DNA from: Prochlorococcus sp. AG-409-J16
Lineage (GTDB): Bacteria; Cyanobacteriota; Cyanobacteriia; PCC-6307; Cyanobiaceae
Reading direction: 5' to 3'
Length of the DNA: 64,000 nt
NCBI GenBank assembly: GCA_003215655.1
Contig: QCKB01000001.1
Location: forward strand, 310,001-374,000
The notes beneath the pieces were generated by a model. That model saw only the letters and a list, made by a program, of their open reading frames with translations, was not told the origin of the DNA and ran no database searches. Every line of letters starts with the position of its first letter. Within the stretch, counting starts at the first letter, position 1. Both the position numbers and the translations under genes were made by a program. This document shows positions 17,598-28,653 of this stretch, piece by piece.

Positions 17598-18959
17598 ATG
17601 CTTGCCGTCGCAATACTGGCCGCTGGAAAGGGGACTCGCATGAAAAGCTCCCTTCCCAAAGTCCTACAACCACTTGCAGGGATTTCACTGATTGAACGGG
17701 TGCTCAAAACATTGAATGATTTGGCCCCTGAAAAGACTCTTCTTGTTGTAGGGCATCAAGCCGAACAAATAAAAGAACATTTAAACCATTTACAAACCTT
17801 AGAGTACGTAACACAAGAACCCCAACTTGGCACTGGGCATGCCTTACAGAAATTACTACCTGTCTTAAAAGATTTTCAAGGTGACCTCTTAGTCCTAAAT
17901 GGTGATGTTCCTCTACTATCTCCCTCAACTATCCAACATCTAGTAAGCAAACATCGGTCTAACAATGCTGATGTAACACTACTAACAGCACGCTTAAGCG
18001 ATCCAACTGGATATGGAAGAGTATTCACTAATAACGCTGGACAAATAAAAGAAATTATTGAGCACAAAGACTGCAATCCTGAGCAAAAAAACAATAACCT
18101 TACCAACTCAGGAATATATTGCTTTAATTGGCATCGCCTATCAGAAGTTCTGCCCAAACTAGAAAGCAATAACAATCAAGGTGAACTTTATTTAACCGAT
18201 ACAGTCGCAATGTTATCATCAGCTGTACAGGTAGAAGTGATGAATCCTAATGAAGTTCAAGGAATTAATGATCATTGTCAATTAGCTCAATGTGAAGCAT
18301 TAATTCAAGAACGCTTACGCAAAAAAGTTATGCTTGAAGGTGTAACTTTTATTGACCCCTATAGTTGCACCATTAGTGAAAATTGTCTTTTTGGTAGAGA
18401 TGTAGTTATAGAGCCGCAAACTCATTTACGAGGAGCTTGTGATATCGGCAACAACTGTAGAGTTGGCCCAGGAAGTCTTCTAGAGAATGCCATACTCGAT
18501 GATGATGTAAACGTCTTTTATTCTGTAATTCGAAATGCAAAAGTTGGGAAAGGAAGTGCCATAGGGCCCTTCTCTCACTTACGTCCAAAAGCTGAAGTTG
18601 CCGATATGTGTCGCATCGGCAACTTTGTAGAGATAAAAGGCAGTCATATTGGTACAGGTTCAAAAGTCAATCACCTCAGTTACATTGGAGATGCTGACCT
18701 CGGACAAGATGTGAATATTGGAGCAGGCACAATCACTGCTAACTACGACGGCATTAACAAACACCGTACTGTTATCGGAGAAAGAAGTAAGACTGGGGCC
18801 AACTCCGTGTTAGTAGCACCAATCGTTCTTGGAAGCAATGTCACCGTAGGAGCTGGATCAACCCTGACCAAGAGTGTGCCAAATAATGCTCTTGCAATTG
18901 AACGTACAAAACAAAGCTTGAAACTTAATTGGAAAGTGCGAGGAACTACTCAGAAATAA
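17598..18959 (+). CDS. glmU: Bifunctional GlmU (N-acetylglucosamine-1-P uridyltransferase / glucosamine-1-P acetyltransferase)
   Basis: Makes UDP-GlcNAc for peptidoglycan and outer membrane. The N-terminal nucleotidyltransferase domain has the [15 protein letters not shown] signature (residues 7-21). From about residue 250 a left-handed beta-helix domain with repeated hexapeptides follows, ending in the acetyltransferase active site region ([12 protein letters not shown], then [10 protein letters not shown]). The length of 453 residues is standard. Its last ten bases overlap the end of the convergent murF gene, with no terminator visible between them. Confidence 0.97.
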   Translation: MLAVAILAAGKGTRMKSSLPKVLQPLAGISLIERVLKTLNDLAPEKTLLVVGHQAEQIKEHLNHLQTLEYVTQEPQLGTGHALQKLLPVLKDFQGDLLVLNGDVPLLSPSTIQHLVSKHRSNNADVTLLTARLSDPTGYGRVFTNNAGQIKEIIEHKDCNPEQKNNNLTNSGIYCFNWHRLSEVLPKLESNNNQGELYLTDTVAMLSSAVQVEVMNPNEVQGINDHCQLAQCEALIQERLRKKVMLEGVTFIDPYSCTISENCLFGRDVVIEPQTHLRGACDIGNNCRVGPGSLLENAILDDDVNVFYSVIRNAKVGKGSAIGPFSHLRPKAEVADMCRIGNFVEIKGSHIGTGSKVNHLSYIGDADLGQDVNIGAGTITANYDGINKHRTVIGERSKTGANSVLVAPIVLGSNVTVGAGSTLTKSVPNNALAIERTKQSLKLNWKVRGTTQK

Positions 18960-20359
18960 ACTACTGGCAATAAAGGAATTAATCTCTCTAGAGCAACTCC
19001 TCGGCTTGCTTTTAGCAACAAAAAATCACCTGGCTGTAGCCATCTCTTGAGCGGCTCTAAAGCTTCTTCAGGCCTCTCAACTACTGCAAGTAAATCTAAA
19101 GACTTAGCTGCGACTTCCATAGCTTTTGCTTCATCCCCAGAAGCCACTAAAACCAGACCATCCAATCCCAACTCAATAGCCTTATTAACAATGCCACGAT
19201 GTAAATCCACACTTTGCTCCCCAAGTTCAAGCATCGTGCCCAAAACGGCAAAATGGCGACCAGGCTTACTTGCCAACAGCTCTAGTGAGGCATGAACTGC
19301 TTCAGGGGAAGAATTATACGTTTCATCAAGAACGACTACATCGCCAATTTGTATTTGTCGATTCCGACCATAAGGTAGCTCTACTGAAAGTGATCGCATG
19401 GGGTCAACTGTCACGTCCATCTCTCTCGCAACCGCTAATGCTAATAAAAAGTTCTGAGCATTATGTCTACCTTCTAATGGCAACTTATAAAGCATTTCAC
19501 CCAAATGAAGCAAACTATTCTCACAATCAAAGCGGCCAACTAGATCTGGCCTAGGAAGAAGATCTGGATTTCCCTGCTCCGCCAATTGATCATCTTTAAG
19601 GCTGTCATTATCCTTTAGGGCTACGCGAACAACCTTTCCAGACCATCTCTTAGCAAGTGTTTCTTCTAATAAAGGATCGCCTGCTGGTATCACTACCACT
19701 CCAGTAGACTTCAAACAAGAAGTGATCTCACACTTTGCTTTGGCAATATTTAGACGGCTACCAAGGCGACCAATATGCGCACTCCCTATGTTTGTTATCA
19801 CTGCAATGCTTGGATGAGTACAACAAGACAAACGTTCTATCTCTCCAACCCCTCTCATTCCCATCTCTACCAAAACGGCTATATCTTCTGAATCAGCCTG
19901 CATCAAAGTAAGCGGTACCCCAACATCATTATTATTATTTTCTTTACTGCAACACACCTCCCCTACAGAAGAAAGGATGGCATGAAGTAATTCTCTAATC
20001 GTAGTTTTTCCCGTGGATCCAGTAATTGCTATGACAGGTACCTTCAATTGTTCACGATGTAGCAAGGCCAACTGCTGATAGGCCTCAAGAGTATCTTCAA
20101 CAACCCAATGAAGGAATCCTTTTGGCACCATATGAACAGAACTACGAGCCACAACAGTCCCTTGGGCGCCCAACTTAAAAGCCTGCCTGAGGAAAGCGTG
20201 ACCGTCAAATTTATCTCCCTCAAGAGGGAAGAAAAAATCACCGGCAACAATTTTTCGACTATCTGTACATATATTCCCAATCAACTGGTCTAAGGCAGAG
20301 GAGTCTGCATAGAAGGGGACACCCCATATTTGATTCAACTGAGAAAGATGAATCTTCAT
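18950..20359 (-). CDS. murF: UDP-MurNAc-tripeptide:D-Ala-D-Ala ligase
   Basis: Adds D-Ala-D-Ala to the peptidoglycan precursor. The Mur-ligase ATP site [12 protein letters not shown] is near residue 115, followed by the [14 protein letters not shown] stretch. The central and C-terminal ligase domains are complete, including [12 protein letters not shown] chose ATG at 20359 ([13 protein letters not shown]). The longer frame from 20395 adds 12 residues that do not fit the family. It follows glgA's minus-strand end by about 160 bases and its 3' end overlaps glmU, so two UDP-sugar/wall genes converge. Confidence 0.95.
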   Translation of the reverse strand: MKIHLSQLNQIWGVPFYADSSALDQLIGNICTDSRKIVAGDFFFPLEGDKFDGHAFLRQAFKLGAQGTVVARSSVHMVPKGFLHWVVEDTLEAYQQLALLHREQLKVPVIAITGSTGKTTIRELLHAILSSVGEVCCSKENNNNDVGVPLTLMQADSEDIAVLVEMGMRGVGEIERLSCCTHPSIAVITNIGSAHIGRLGSRLNIAKAKCEITSCLKSTGVVVIPAGDPLLEETLAKRWSGKVVRVALKDNDSLKDDQLAEQGNPDLLPRPDLVGRFDCENSLLHLGEMLYKLPLEGRHNAQNFLLALAVAREMDVTVDPMRSLSVELPYGRNRQIQIGDVVVLDETYNSSPEAVHASLELLASKPGRHFAVLGTMLELGEQSVDLHRGIVNKAIELGLDGLVLVASGDEAKAMEVAAKSLDLLAVVERPEEALEPLKRWLQPGDFLLLKASRGVALERLIPLLPVVYF

Positions 20360-20517
20360 CAACTCGACCCTTTTAAAAAAATGGGCATAAAACAACTAAC
20401 TTCGAATTCCATTTATAAAGAGTTCACTTCATCATTCAAGTACAAACAAGACACAATTTATAACGACTCAAGTCCTATAGACATTAAAAATGAAGAGGTC
20501 TTATATCTAAACCCCAA

Positions 20518-21999
20518 TTAAGTTTCAAGGGGAATTTCTCCCTTAGGCACTTTTTTAAGAGATGGATCTTCTGATTGACTAACAGAGAATTTCTCAACAA
20601 CAGAAGCGTCTGGAGATGGTTCCTTTATCCCACATACATCTTTGTACATTTTTTCATATTCAAGCGCTGAACGGTCCCAGCTATACGTCTCAGCCATCGC
20701 TCTTAACTGCAATTCCCTCCAGCTCTTTCTATGCCGGAATGCCTCCCATGCTCTTACTAAAGCAGTATAAAAATCAATTGGTTCAAATCTGTCAAAACAA
20801 AATCCAGTCCCTGTGTTTTCAATTGGATCATGCTGGCTAACTGTATCGACCAAGCCACCTACCTTCCTAACAATGGGAATAGATCCATACCGCATTGCCA
20901 AGAGCTGACTGATCCCACATGGCTCAAAGCGACTAGGCATTAAGAATGCATCACTACCTCCGTATATCAAACGAGACAAGTCATCGTCATAGGTAAGAAA
21001 GACTGAAAATCTTCCAGGGAACTGAACAGCAAGCTGCCAAAGACTTGACTCCAAGTCTCTATCCCCAGTTCCCAGAACTGCTATTTGTGAATCGGTATAA
21101 GCAAGTAAACGACTGGCGACCTGCAACAACAAATCAACACCCTTCTGATCTACGAGACGTCCAACCATACCCAGCAAAAATGTATCAGGTTTTAAATCAA
21201 GTCCCATGCGTTTCTGAAGCTCCTGCTTATTAATGGCCCTGCCTGAAAGGTCATCAGAACTAAAATTGGAGGGCAAAGATTTATCAATAGAGGGATCCCA
21301 CAGATTTAGATCAATTCCATTAAGGATCCCTCTAAGCTTGCCTGAGGTGTAATTAAGCAAGCCATCTAACGACTCTCCATATTCAGGTGTGCAGATTTCC
21401 CTTGCATAGGTGGGAGAGACAGCATTAACCCTGTCTGCATATAAAAGTGCAGCAGCCATAGTGTGATCCCCATGCATATACCAAGGGCACCATGTAATCC
21501 GATCAAGCTTCCAACGCCATGGTCCTTGATATTTGAGATTATGAATCGTAAATACTGTGCTTATTTCTGGATCTTGATGCATCCATACAGGAATCATTCC
21601 TGTATGCCAATCATGGCAATGAAGGACTTGTGGCTTCCATGAATTCCAAGCGAATTCAGAAGTGGCACTAGCAAAAAATGTAAACCTCCAATCTTCATCA
21701 TCCCCTCCATAAATACCCTCTTTATCAAAGGCCGGGTGACCAACCAAATAAAGAGGGAGGCCATGAATAGGATGTTCTGTCTTATAAACAGCGAATTCTG
21801 TTCCCATTGCCTGTGCTCTCCAAATAGGCTCTTCCGGAACATCAAGCAAACTCCATAAGTTGCTGTACCCAGGGATAATCAACCTCACATCATGCCCAAG
21901 CTTTGCAAGTGCAGGAGGGAGCGACCCCACTACATCACCCATACCTCCAACCTTTACCATTGGCGCGCACTCTGCAGCGGCAAATAGCACCCTCATCAA
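20518..21999 (-). CDS. glgA: Glycogen synthase (ADP-glucose)
   Basis: Extends alpha-1,4-glucan chains from ADP-glucose. The N-terminal substrate motif [16 protein letters not shown] (from residue 16) and the C-terminal [18 protein letters not shown] segment of GT5 enzymes are both present. The length of 493 residues fits the family plus a poorly conserved Ser/Glu-rich tail of about 30 residues. It stands 48 bases downstream of menB and may be cotranscribed with menD-menB. Its partner glgB is at 53267-55564, so the glycogen genes are not clustered. Confidence 0.96.
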   Translation of the reverse strand: MMRVLFAAAECAPMVKVGGMGDVVGSLPPALAKLGHDVRLIIPGYSNLWSLLDVPEEPIWRAQAMGTEFAVYKTEHPIHGLPLYLVGHPAFDKEGIYGGDDEDWRFTFFASATSEFAWNSWKPQVLHCHDWHTGMIPVWMHQDPEISTVFTIHNLKYQGPWRWKLDRITWCPWYMHGDHTMAAALLYADRVNAVSPTYAREICTPEYGESLDGLLNYTSGKLRGILNGIDLNLWDPSIDKSLPSNFSSDDLSGRAINKQELQKRMGLDLKPDTFLLGMVGRLVDQKGVDLLLQVASRLLAYTDSQIAVLGTGDRDLESSLWQLAVQFPGRFSVFLTYDDDLSRLIYGGSDAFLMPSRFEPCGISQLLAMRYGSIPIVRKVGGLVDTVSQHDPIENTGTGFCFDRFEPIDFYTALVRAWEAFRHRKSWRELQLRAMAETYSWDRSALEYEKMYKDVCGIKEPSPDASVVEKFSVSQSEDPSLKKVPKGEIPLET

Positions 22000-22047
22000 A
22001 AAACAACCAGCCAGCCACCTGACTCTATAAGCATGCTGAACCTAAAA

Positions 22048-22950
22048 TTAAGGGAACCATCCTGATCCAGAAAAATCAGGATCTCGTTTTTCTAAAAACG
22101 CATTACGTCCCTCTTTAGCTTCATCTGTTCTATAAAAAAGATGAGTAGCCTGACCAGCAAGTTCTTGAAGCCCAGCTAAACCATCGGTTTCAGCATTAAA
22201 GGCAGCCTTAAGGCAACGTATAGCGGTAGGACTGTGCTGAAGGACTTCCTTTGCCCAACGAACTCCCTCAGCCTCAAGGTCCTCCAGAGAGGTAATTCCA
22301 TTAACCAAGCCCATTTTCAAGGCCTCTTCAGCGCCATATTGCCTACATAAAAACCATATTTCTCGCGCCTTGCGTTGGCCTACAACTCTCGCTAAATAAC
22401 CAGAGCCAAAACCTGCATCAAAGCTGCCTACCTTCGGTCCTGTTTGCCCAAAAACAGCATTTTCTGCTGCCAAGCTTAGGTCACACAATAAATGCAGAAC
22501 TTGTCCTCCCCCTATTGCATAACCTGCTACAAGCGCGATTACAACCTTAGGAATACTCCGAATAATACGTTGCAAATCAAGAACATTTAATCGGGGCATC
22601 CCCTCTTCATCCAGATAACCTCCCTCTCCACGTACGCTTTGATCACCTCCCGCACAAAATGCATATCCACCATCAGAAGCAGGGCCAACACCTGTAAAGA
22701 GGACTACACCAAGGCCTTCATCATCACGAATCTTTGTAAAAGCATCACAAAGCTCCAAAACCGTTCGTGGCCTAAAAGCATTCCGCTTTGAGGGGCGATT
22801 TATCGCAACTCTGGCAATACCTTCAACGCTCCTATCTAAAAAAATATCCTCATAACTACCCCATGCTTCCCAAGCAATAGTTACTTCTCCTGGGAGAACC
22901 CTCCGTGAAGGTGAATTAAACCCATTAATAAATTTAGACATTTTGGTCAA
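22048..22950 (-). CDS. menB: 1,4-dihydroxy-2-naphthoyl-CoA synthase
   Basis: Ring closure step of phylloquinone (the photosystem I quinone). A crotonase-fold enzyme: the oxyanion-hole regions [12 protein letters not shown] and [20 protein letters not shown], and the [15 protein letters not shown] segment specific to MenB, are all visible. At 300 residues it has about 20 extra N-terminal residues. A second Met at codon 4 is an alternative start. It overlaps menD by four bases, so the two are translationally coupled. Confidence 0.96.
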   Translation of the reverse strand: MTKMSKFINGFNSPSRRVLPGEVTIAWEAWGSYEDIFLDRSVEGIARVAINRPSKRNAFRPRTVLELCDAFTKIRDDEGLGVVLFTGVGPASDGGYAFCAGGDQSVRGEGGYLDEEGMPRLNVLDLQRIIRSIPKVVIALVAGYAIGGGQVLHLLCDLSLAAENAVFGQTGPKVGSFDAGFGSGYLARVVGQRKAREIWFLCRQYGAEEALKMGLVNGITSLEDLEAEGVRWAKEVLQHSPTAIRCLKAAFNAETDGLAGLQELAGQATHLFYRTDEAKEGRNAFLEKRDPDFSGSGWFP

Positions 22951-24716
22951 TCCTCCATAAATCCATTTTTGAAAGTCATTTGTAGATGTTTACTTAACTC
23001 ATTTCGAAGTTCATTTCGAAGAATTGCATCCTTTTTGCAATCAGTACATACCCTTAGCAAAACTGGTTCATTTTGGGCTAGCGCCCATTCCATCCCTAAC
23101 TCCAAGTCTTCAAGCGAAGCAATCTGACGATTAGGAATGGAATAGGCATCCGCAAGGGTAAGAGGATCTACCCTTTGAGGCATTGCAAACAAATGTTCAA
23201 ACTCTCGTAGAGGGGCTGTAACTAGCTTCAATTGACTAAATATCCCACCACCACCATTGTCTATTAGCAATACAACAAGAGGAGGTCGTTGCACATTTGC
23301 GATCAGCCAGCCGTTCGTATCGTGAAGCAATGCCAAATCACCTGTAACCAAAACTGTTGTCCCCTGGGCAATAGACAACCCAACAGCGAGTGAGAGTGTG
23401 CCATCAATACCTGAAGCTCCTCGAAAACCAAAACAACGAAGTCCAACGCTTAAGTCTGAGAAAGCGAGCCAATCCCTAACAGGACTACTAGCAGCAAGCA
23501 TTATTGAAGTATTTGTTGGCAGCAAACGTGAAATACAGCGAGCTAGAGAAGCTTCATTAATTGCTCCATGTGAAGGCAACTGGTTATCCAACCACGCAGT
23601 TGCCTCTATCTCAATTCTTTTCCATTTATTCAACAATTCCGATTCACCATTTTGAGATGAACCAAAACAGTTTTCTGTAGATCTCTTTCGAATCTCCAAC
23701 CAATCTGCTAATCCACTACTCCATTGCATTGCAATCCCTAAGGGATCAAGCTTGCGTACATCTCCCTCCGTAATTAGCAATTGATGCTTACCAAGTCTCC
23801 TCAACCATTGTTCAAGATTGCGACTGGCTGTCATTGGCCCTAGTCTCATCACCTGCAACCCTTCCTTAGGGATGGGGAGATGTTCTGGAAGTAATAACTC
23901 CCAAGATTGAATTAACCCTTTCTGACTTCCGGGGACACAAGCCAATGGATCAGCCAATACAGGCCATCCACTGATATCTTGCCAATTACGCAGAGCCTGC
24001 TGAAAAGCAAATAAGTTCTCACTTAATCCACGCCACGGTCCAACAATAATTACACCAGGGGAGCTGGGATCAAGAGAGATGTCACACTCAAAATCTCCTT
24101 GCAGGCTCTTGTCAATTCCAAAATCCTTTTTAAAGAGATCATTTTGACAATCCTTCCAAGTTCTCCACAACTCCTCTTGTTCTTCAAAGGTTGTAAATAA
24201 TGGTTCTTCAAGAGGAATGTTTAACTGAACAGGTCCAGCAAATTGATGCGCTCGATTCCAAGCTTCCAAAACAAAATCATAAATCTCTTCTAATTTGAAA
24301 AGATGCAAGCCTGCTTTTGGTCCTTCAGACACCCATCTACAAACAGGTTTCAAAAATTCTTCTTGATTCACAGTTTGATTAGCCCCACATTCTTTAAGTC
24401 GAGACGGGCGATCAGCAGTTAGGAATATCAAAGGCTGACAAGAACGATCTGCCTCTATGGCGGCAGGAAGAAGATTGGCAACAGCACTCCCAGAAGTTGT
24501 TACTACTGCTGAGGCAATACCTGTCGATGTGCTCAGACCCAATGCTAAAAAAGCTGCAGATCGTTCGTCTATAGCGGTCTTAATGCTTAAGTGTCCTGAC
24601 CTAGCAAAATAACCAGCCGCAATAGCTATTGGAGCTGATCTGCTTCCTGGACAAAGGACTAAATTTCTAAGTCCTCTGGTCTGTAATGCCCCCAACAAAT
24701 GGAGACAAGCAACCAA
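22947..24716 (-). CDS. menD: 2-succinyl-5-enolpyruvyl-6-hydroxy-3-cyclohexene-1-carboxylate synthase
   Basis: ThDP-dependent first committed step of phylloquinone synthesis, joining isochorismate and 2-oxoglutarate. The [15 protein letters not shown] motif starts at residue 21. A ThDP-binding [12 protein letters not shown] stretch with the family's TPP context is in the C-terminal third. Length is 589 residues. The most upstream ATG, GTG or TTG in frame is TTG at 24716, which has no ribosome binding site. The frame stays open upstream to a TAG at 24804-24806, and the codons just before the TTG (reading LASTN) resemble the N-terminus of relatives. The true start may therefore be a non-canonical codon a little upstream. 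Confidence 0.92.
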   Translation of the reverse strand: MVACLHLLGALQTRGLRNLVLCPGSRSAPIAIAAGYFARSGHLSIKTAIDERSAAFLALGLSTSTGIASAVVTTSGSAVANLLPAAIEADRSCQPLIFLTADRPSRLKECGANQTVNQEEFLKPVCRWVSEGPKAGLHLFKLEEIYDFVLEAWNRAHQFAGPVQLNIPLEEPLFTTFEEQEELWRTWKDCQNDLFKKDFGIDKSLQGDFECDISLDPSSPGVIIVGPWRGLSENLFAFQQALRNWQDISGWPVLADPLACVPGSQKGLIQSWELLLPEHLPIPKEGLQVMRLGPMTASRNLEQWLRRLGKHQLLITEGDVRKLDPLGIAMQWSSGLADWLEIRKRSTENCFGSSQNGESELLNKWKRIEIEATAWLDNQLPSHGAINEASLARCISRLLPTNTSIMLAASSPVRDWLAFSDLSVGLRCFGFRGASGIDGTLSLAVGLSIAQGTTVLVTGDLALLHDTNGWLIANVQRPPLVVLLIDNGGGGIFSQLKLVTAPLREFEHLFAMPQRVDPLTLADAYSIPNRQIASLEDLELGMEWALAQNEPVLLRVCTDCKKDAILRNELRNELSKHLQMTFKNGFMED

Positions 24717-24805
24717 ATTGGTACTTGCTAGAGACAGAGCTTGAACCTCAACTAATACGATCCTCGGATAAAGACAACCTGCAAGCGTTCCTAAAAACTC
24801 CTTCT

Positions 24806-25390
24806 ATGTCCACCACCCCACAGAATATGCAACCGAAGAAAAGTGCTGGTTGGCGAAGCCTCCTTATCTGGGCAACCATTGCACTCCTTCTACGCTGGCA
24901 AGTCATAGAACCCAGATGGATCCCATCAGGTTCAATGCTACCTACCCTTCAATTGCAAGACAGAATCCTGGTTGAAAAACTTAGACCGCGGATTGTTCGA
25001 TTACAAAAAACAAATTTATCGCGAGGGACCGTGGTTGTATTTCACCCCCCATCAGAGCTTATAAATGCTGGCTATGACCCTAATTCCGCCTTGATCAAAA
25101 GGCTAATTGGACTCCCAGGGGATGAAATAGAAGTCCACAATGGTGAAATCTTCGTAAATGGAAAAGTAATAAAAGAAAACTGGAGGGAAGAGCCAATCAA
25201 TTATGAAATGAGCGCGGTGAAAGTAACAAACGGCCACTTATGGGTTTTAGGAGATAACCATAATTTCAGTCTTGACTCTCATATTTGGGGTGAACTACAA
25301 GAAGAAAAGGTAATAGGGACAGCAGTCTTTAGATATTGGCCAATAAAAAGTTTTGGTCTGATTCGGTTCCCACCACCACCACAGTCTTGA
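24806..25390 (+). CDS. lepB: Type I signal peptidase
   Basis: Cleaves signal peptides at the outer face of the plasma or thylakoid membrane. A single N-terminal transmembrane segment (about residues 17-33) is followed by box B with the nucleophile Ser43 in PSGSMLPTL, box D with the general base Lys98 in LIKRLIGLPGD, and the GDNHNFSLDSHIWG box E. Length is 194 residues. I chose the ATG at 24806, which matches the family. A longer in-frame start at 24686 would run into the menD coding region on the other strand. Confidence 0.95.
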   Translation: MSTTPQNMQPKKSAGWRSLLIWATIALLLRWQVIEPRWIPSGSMLPTLQLQDRILVEKLRPRIVRLQKTNLSRGTVVVFHPPSELINAGYDPNSALIKRLIGLPGDEIEVHNGEIFVNGKVIKENWREEPINYEMSAVKVTNGHLWVLGDNHNFSLDSHIWGELQEEKVIGTAVFRYWPIKSFGLIRFPPPPQS

Positions 25391-25441
25391 GATTGATGAC
25401 CAGACTGCGATAAAGTTACTGATAACGGAGAACAAACTGGG

Positions 25442-25795
25442 ATGTTTAACCCGGAGTTCCTTACAACAGACAATAACGACAGCCAAGAAGCTAATGGGCT
25501 GATCCAATATCTTCAGGACCAACCGCCTGATGTACTTCAACGAGTTGCAAAGTCCGCCAGTACAGATATCCAAGAGATCATTCGTCACAACGTACAAGGG
25601 CTTCTTGGAATGTTGCCTGGAGAACAATTTGAAGTCAAAGTAACTTCCAGTCGAGACAATATTGCCAGTCTTCTTGCTTCAGCAATGATGACTGGTTATT
25701 TTCTACGTCAAATGGAGCAACGTAAAGAGCTTGAGGAATCTCTTTTTGCAGATGAATCAATGGCTGTTGATCCAGAGGAAGATCTCAATCTCTAA
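25442..25795 (+). CDS. DUF760 family protein
   Basis: A 117-residue protein of the cyanobacterial and plant DUF760 family. The central stretch, about residues 20-95 (LIQYLQDQPPDVLQRVAKSA, later HNVQGLLGMLPGEQFEVKV), is the domain, and an acidic tail follows. It is predicted soluble. Function is unknown; plant members are tied to chloroplasts. It starts 51 bases after lepB and may be cotranscribed. Its last 11 bases overlap the end of the convergent DUF4336 gene. Confidence 0.82.
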   Translation: MFNPEFLTTDNNDSQEANGLIQYLQDQPPDVLQRVAKSASTDIQEIIRHNVQGLLGMLPGEQFEVKVTSSRDNIASLLASAMMTGYFLRQMEQRKELEESLFADESMAVDPEEDLNL

Positions 25796-26990
25796 AGGTT
25801 TCTAGGGGGTCTTTAGGTACTATTCCTCCTCTTAAAAGAGTACTGTCTAAACCATTCAAGAAACTCCAATTACCAGAACTAATAGCCCAGGGTCTTTTAG
25901 AGATACTGTTTTTTAGACGCTTAACTTGACCTGATCCAAAAGGCACTTTTCGGCTGTAATGCGCTGAAACCATCATCCGCATCCCTTTAAGACGACTCAA
26001 CTCATCTAACCAATCCAAGATTGCTTCCTTTGCTCTTGGAAAAACCAACCTTTCTAGTACTGGAGCTATTTGTAAAAGAGGTCCTTTCCTACCAATAAGC
26101 TCTTCAGCCGATTTCTCCCAACCTTTCTTCCAAGAAAAAGGGAAAAGACCGAAATGTGCTTTGGAGTTAATCAAACCAGGCCTAAAGGCATATTTCAAGA
26201 CATCCAATAAGGGTGGAATATCAAGACACTCTGGTCGAAGGAATGATGAGAAAAGGACTACACGGGCCCAACCCCGCCGACGCAACTCAGGAGAATCCAA
26301 CAAAGGCTGATCTCCCCTATCTCGCGCATGAAAAAGTAAAGGTGTTGGATCCTTACTAAAAAGCTCAGGTGGCTCTGCCTCTATTCCAATTAAGGAATCA
26401 GTAACCAAAAGTGCTCCTGTGGGCCGATGAAAGCAAGATATTTCCTGAAAACGACCTAAACCAATATCCAATGGACCCAAAGAAATCCATGTACAGCTTT
26501 CCGAATGAGGCACTCCGTCTTCAATCAAGAGCTTTGTCCGATTAGATGGGATCCCCAACCAAGACAAGGGAAGTCCAAAAGGGAAGCTCCACTGCCCAGG
26601 ACAAACCCAAAGTGTCGCTTCAGGGAAGGATCTAGCCATAGCAGGCAAAGCAATCTTGTGCTCCAAGCCTGATGCAGTTGGAAGAACAATAGACAAAACT
26701 GGTCCGTATACTTTCTCAAGAGCATTCAAAGAGTGAAGCAACTCTTTTGTAGGGGGCAAAGGGTTGACCAACATCAGCCCTCCCTCAACCTTCACAACGG
26801 TCAACCTGACAGGAACTGCAACGTAATAAAGCCCCTGAAGCTGCTCAAAACTCCAAATTTTCTTAGGGATTATTTCTTTTACAAAAGTACGGCGGCGACC
26901 ATATGGATAAAGGGGCAAGAGAGGCCACCAATTCCAAAGTTGTTCTGCAATGCCAAAATTATTATTTTTTAGATCGTATTGATTTGTCAC
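25785..26990 (-). CDS. DUF4336 family protein
   Basis: A 401-residue cyanobacterial protein of the DUF4336 family. The N-terminal WNWWPLLPLYPYGRRRTFVKE stretch and the following VPVRLTVVKVEGGLMLVNPL are typical. A metallo-beta-lactamase-like fold has been proposed for the family. I see no clear HxHxDH metal motif, so hydrolase activity is doubtful. It follows mntB with a four-base overlap, and so could share the mnt transcript. Its stop overlaps the end of the convergent DUF760 gene by 11 bases. Its role in the manganese operon, if any, is unknown. Confidence 0.8.
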   Translation of the reverse strand: MTNQYDLKNNNFGIAEQLWNWWPLLPLYPYGRRRTFVKEIIPKKIWSFEQLQGLYYVAVPVRLTVVKVEGGLMLVNPLPPTKELLHSLNALEKVYGPVLSIVLPTASGLEHKIALPAMARSFPEATLWVCPGQWSFPFGLPLSWLGIPSNRTKLLIEDGVPHSESCTWISLGPLDIGLGRFQEISCFHRPTGALLVTDSLIGIEAEPPELFSKDPTPLLFHARDRGDQPLLDSPELRRRGWARVVLFSSFLRPECLDIPPLLDVLKYAFRPGLINSKAHFGLFPFSWKKGWEKSAEELIGRKGPLLQIAPVLERLVFPRAKEAILDWLDELSRLKGMRMMVSAHYSRKVPFGSGQVKRLKNSISKRPWAISSGNWSFLNGLDSTLLRGGIVPKDPLETFRD

Positions 26991-27859
26991 CGAATTGGGT
27001 TTGAAAACTGATATTTAAGGATGCCATATCTTGGAGCAAATAAGAAAGCAAGAAGGAAAAAAATAGTCTGAACTAAAACAATCGAGCCTCCTGTTTCTAT
27101 ATCTGACCAATAACTTACATAAACACCAACTAAACTTGCCAAAGCGCTACTTGTAACTGCGATAATAGTCATTCGATCAAAACGGTCAGTCAACAAATAT
27201 GCTGTTGCTCCTGGAGTAATTAGCATTGCAACAACAAGTATGATTCCTACTGTCTGTAGGCCAGCAACAGCCGCTAGAGAAAGAACAGATAAAAGCATAT
27301 AATGCAATAAACCTGTATTTATTCCAATAGAGCGTGCATGTGTCGGGTCAAAGCAATAAAGCATAAGATCCCGCCTGAAAATCAACAAAACAGCAACTAC
27401 TATCGCTGAGATAATAAGGGTCTGATGAATATCTTCTATAGAAATTCCTAATGGACTTCCGAAAAGAATATGCATTAAATCTATATTGCTCTTAATCTTT
27501 GATACAAGCACTAAACCCAGCGCAAAAAAGCCTGTAAATACTAGGCCTATTACTGTATCTTCCTTAATTCTTGATTTCTGTTTTACAAAGCCAATTAACG
27601 CAACTGAGCCAACCCCAAAGACGAAAGCACCTATGGAGAATGGAAGACCCAGTGCATAAGCAACCACAACGCCAGGCATTACTGAGTGGGAAACCGCATC
27701 ACCCATCAAAGCCCAACCCTTAAGAGTCATATAACAGGAAAGCAATCCACAAACTCCCCCAACAAGAGCACTTACCAATAAGGCTCTTCTCATGAACTCA
27801 TGGCTTAAAGGATCAAAAAGCAAAGATGCTGGTTGAAAAGATATAAAAAACTCGTTCAT
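26987..27859 (-). CDS. mntB: Manganese ABC transporter, permease
   Basis: Inner-membrane channel subunit of the ABC-3 (Mn/Zn) family. It has 290 residues with about eight or nine hydrophobic segments, starting with one near residue 30, and the GDAVSHSVMPGVVVAYAL region typical of this permease family. It overlaps the ATPase gene by four bases upstream and the DUF4336 gene by four bases downstream. Manganese rather than zinc is inferred from the ligand residues of the binding protein encoded at the start of the operon. Confidence 0.9.
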   Translation of the reverse strand: MNEFFISFQPASLLFDPLSHEFMRRALLVSALVGGVCGLLSCYMTLKGWALMGDAVSHSVMPGVVVAYALGLPFSIGAFVFGVGSVALIGFVKQKSRIKEDTVIGLVFTGFFALGLVLVSKIKSNIDLMHILFGSPLGISIEDIHQTLIISAIVVAVLLIFRRDLMLYCFDPTHARSIGINTGLLHYMLLSVLSLAAVAGLQTVGIILVVAMLITPGATAYLLTDRFDRMTIIAVTSSALASLVGVYVSYWSDIETGGSIVLVQTIFFLLAFLFAPRYGILKYQFSNPIR

Positions 27860-28653
27860 CCATTAAATCCCTCCGAAGGAGTAGGTCCTGAGAGAAGGTT
27901 TGGGGGCATTCCACCAAAGGTCATCGTCAAGTTCTCAGGCGTAAAGACCTTAGAAGTTTCTCCATACGCCAAAACAGTCTTATTTATCAAGACAACCAAA
28001 TCACAAAAATCCCTAACATGACTCAAATCATGAGTAGAGATAAGAATAGTGCGTCCTTCATGGCGAAACTGTAAAAAAAGTTCTGCCATTAACTTCTCTG
28101 TTCGAACATCCACTCCTGAGAATGGTTCATCTAGTAGAAGGACAGATGCCCTCTGGGCAATAGCTCGAGCCAAGAAAGCTCGTTTACGTTGCCCCCCTGA
28201 AAGAGAACCTATTGGTCTATTGCGTAAATCCAGAAGCTCTACTCGTTCTAATGCATGCCAAACCGCCTTCCTATCAGATTGGCGAGGGATTCGAAGCATA
28301 TTCATTGATCCATAACGTCCCATCATGACTACATCCCAAACACTTACAGGGAAAGAACAGTCAACTTCCTCATTCTGAGGAACATATGCAACAGCCTGCT
28401 CACGCTGTGCTCTAGCTACCTCTAAGCCATTAATTCGAATAGTCCCAGTTGAAGGTCGAACAAACCCCATCAATGCTTTAAAAAAAGTTGACTTCCCTGC
28501 ACCATTCATTCCAACAAGACCACAAATACATCCCCCCTTCAAATTGAGGCTTGCGTCATATAAAGCGACTGTTCCGTTGTAATCAACACATACACGCTCT
28601 GCCTCGATTCTTAGAGACTCCTTATTCAGAGTTGAATTATCAAAAGAATTCAC
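27856..28653 (-). CDS. mntA: Manganese ABC transporter, ATP-binding protein
   Basis: Cytoplasmic ATPase driving metal import. Walker A GMNGAGKST, signature LSGGQRKR, Walker B VLLLDEPFSG with the catalytic Glu, and the H-loop ISTHDLSH are all present in 265 residues. It overlaps the binding-protein gene by one base upstream and the permease gene by four bases downstream, as in a single translationally coupled operon. Confidence 0.93.
   Translation of the reverse strand: MNSFDNSTLNKESLRIEAERVCVDYNGTVALYDASLNLKGGCICGLVGMNGAGKSTFFKALMGFVRPSTGTIRINGLEVARAQREQAVAYVPQNEEVDCSFPVSVWDVVMMGRYGSMNMLRIPRQSDRKAVWHALERVELLDLRNRPIGSLSGGQRKRAFLARAIAQRASVLLLDEPFSGVDVRTEKLMAELFLQFRHEGRTILISTHDLSHVRDFCDLVVLINKTVLAYGETSKVFTPENLTMTFGGMPPNLLSGPTPSEGFNG

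Noticed and set aside
20330-20521. A 63-codon plus-strand frame between the murF start and the glgA end
   Set aside because: It overlaps the start of murF antisense, reaches the glgA stop, and its product has no recognisable feature; probably chance.
24686-24805. Extending lepB upstream by 40 codons
   Set aside because: The added residues do not resemble signal peptidase and run antisense into menD; the ATG at 24806 matches the family start.
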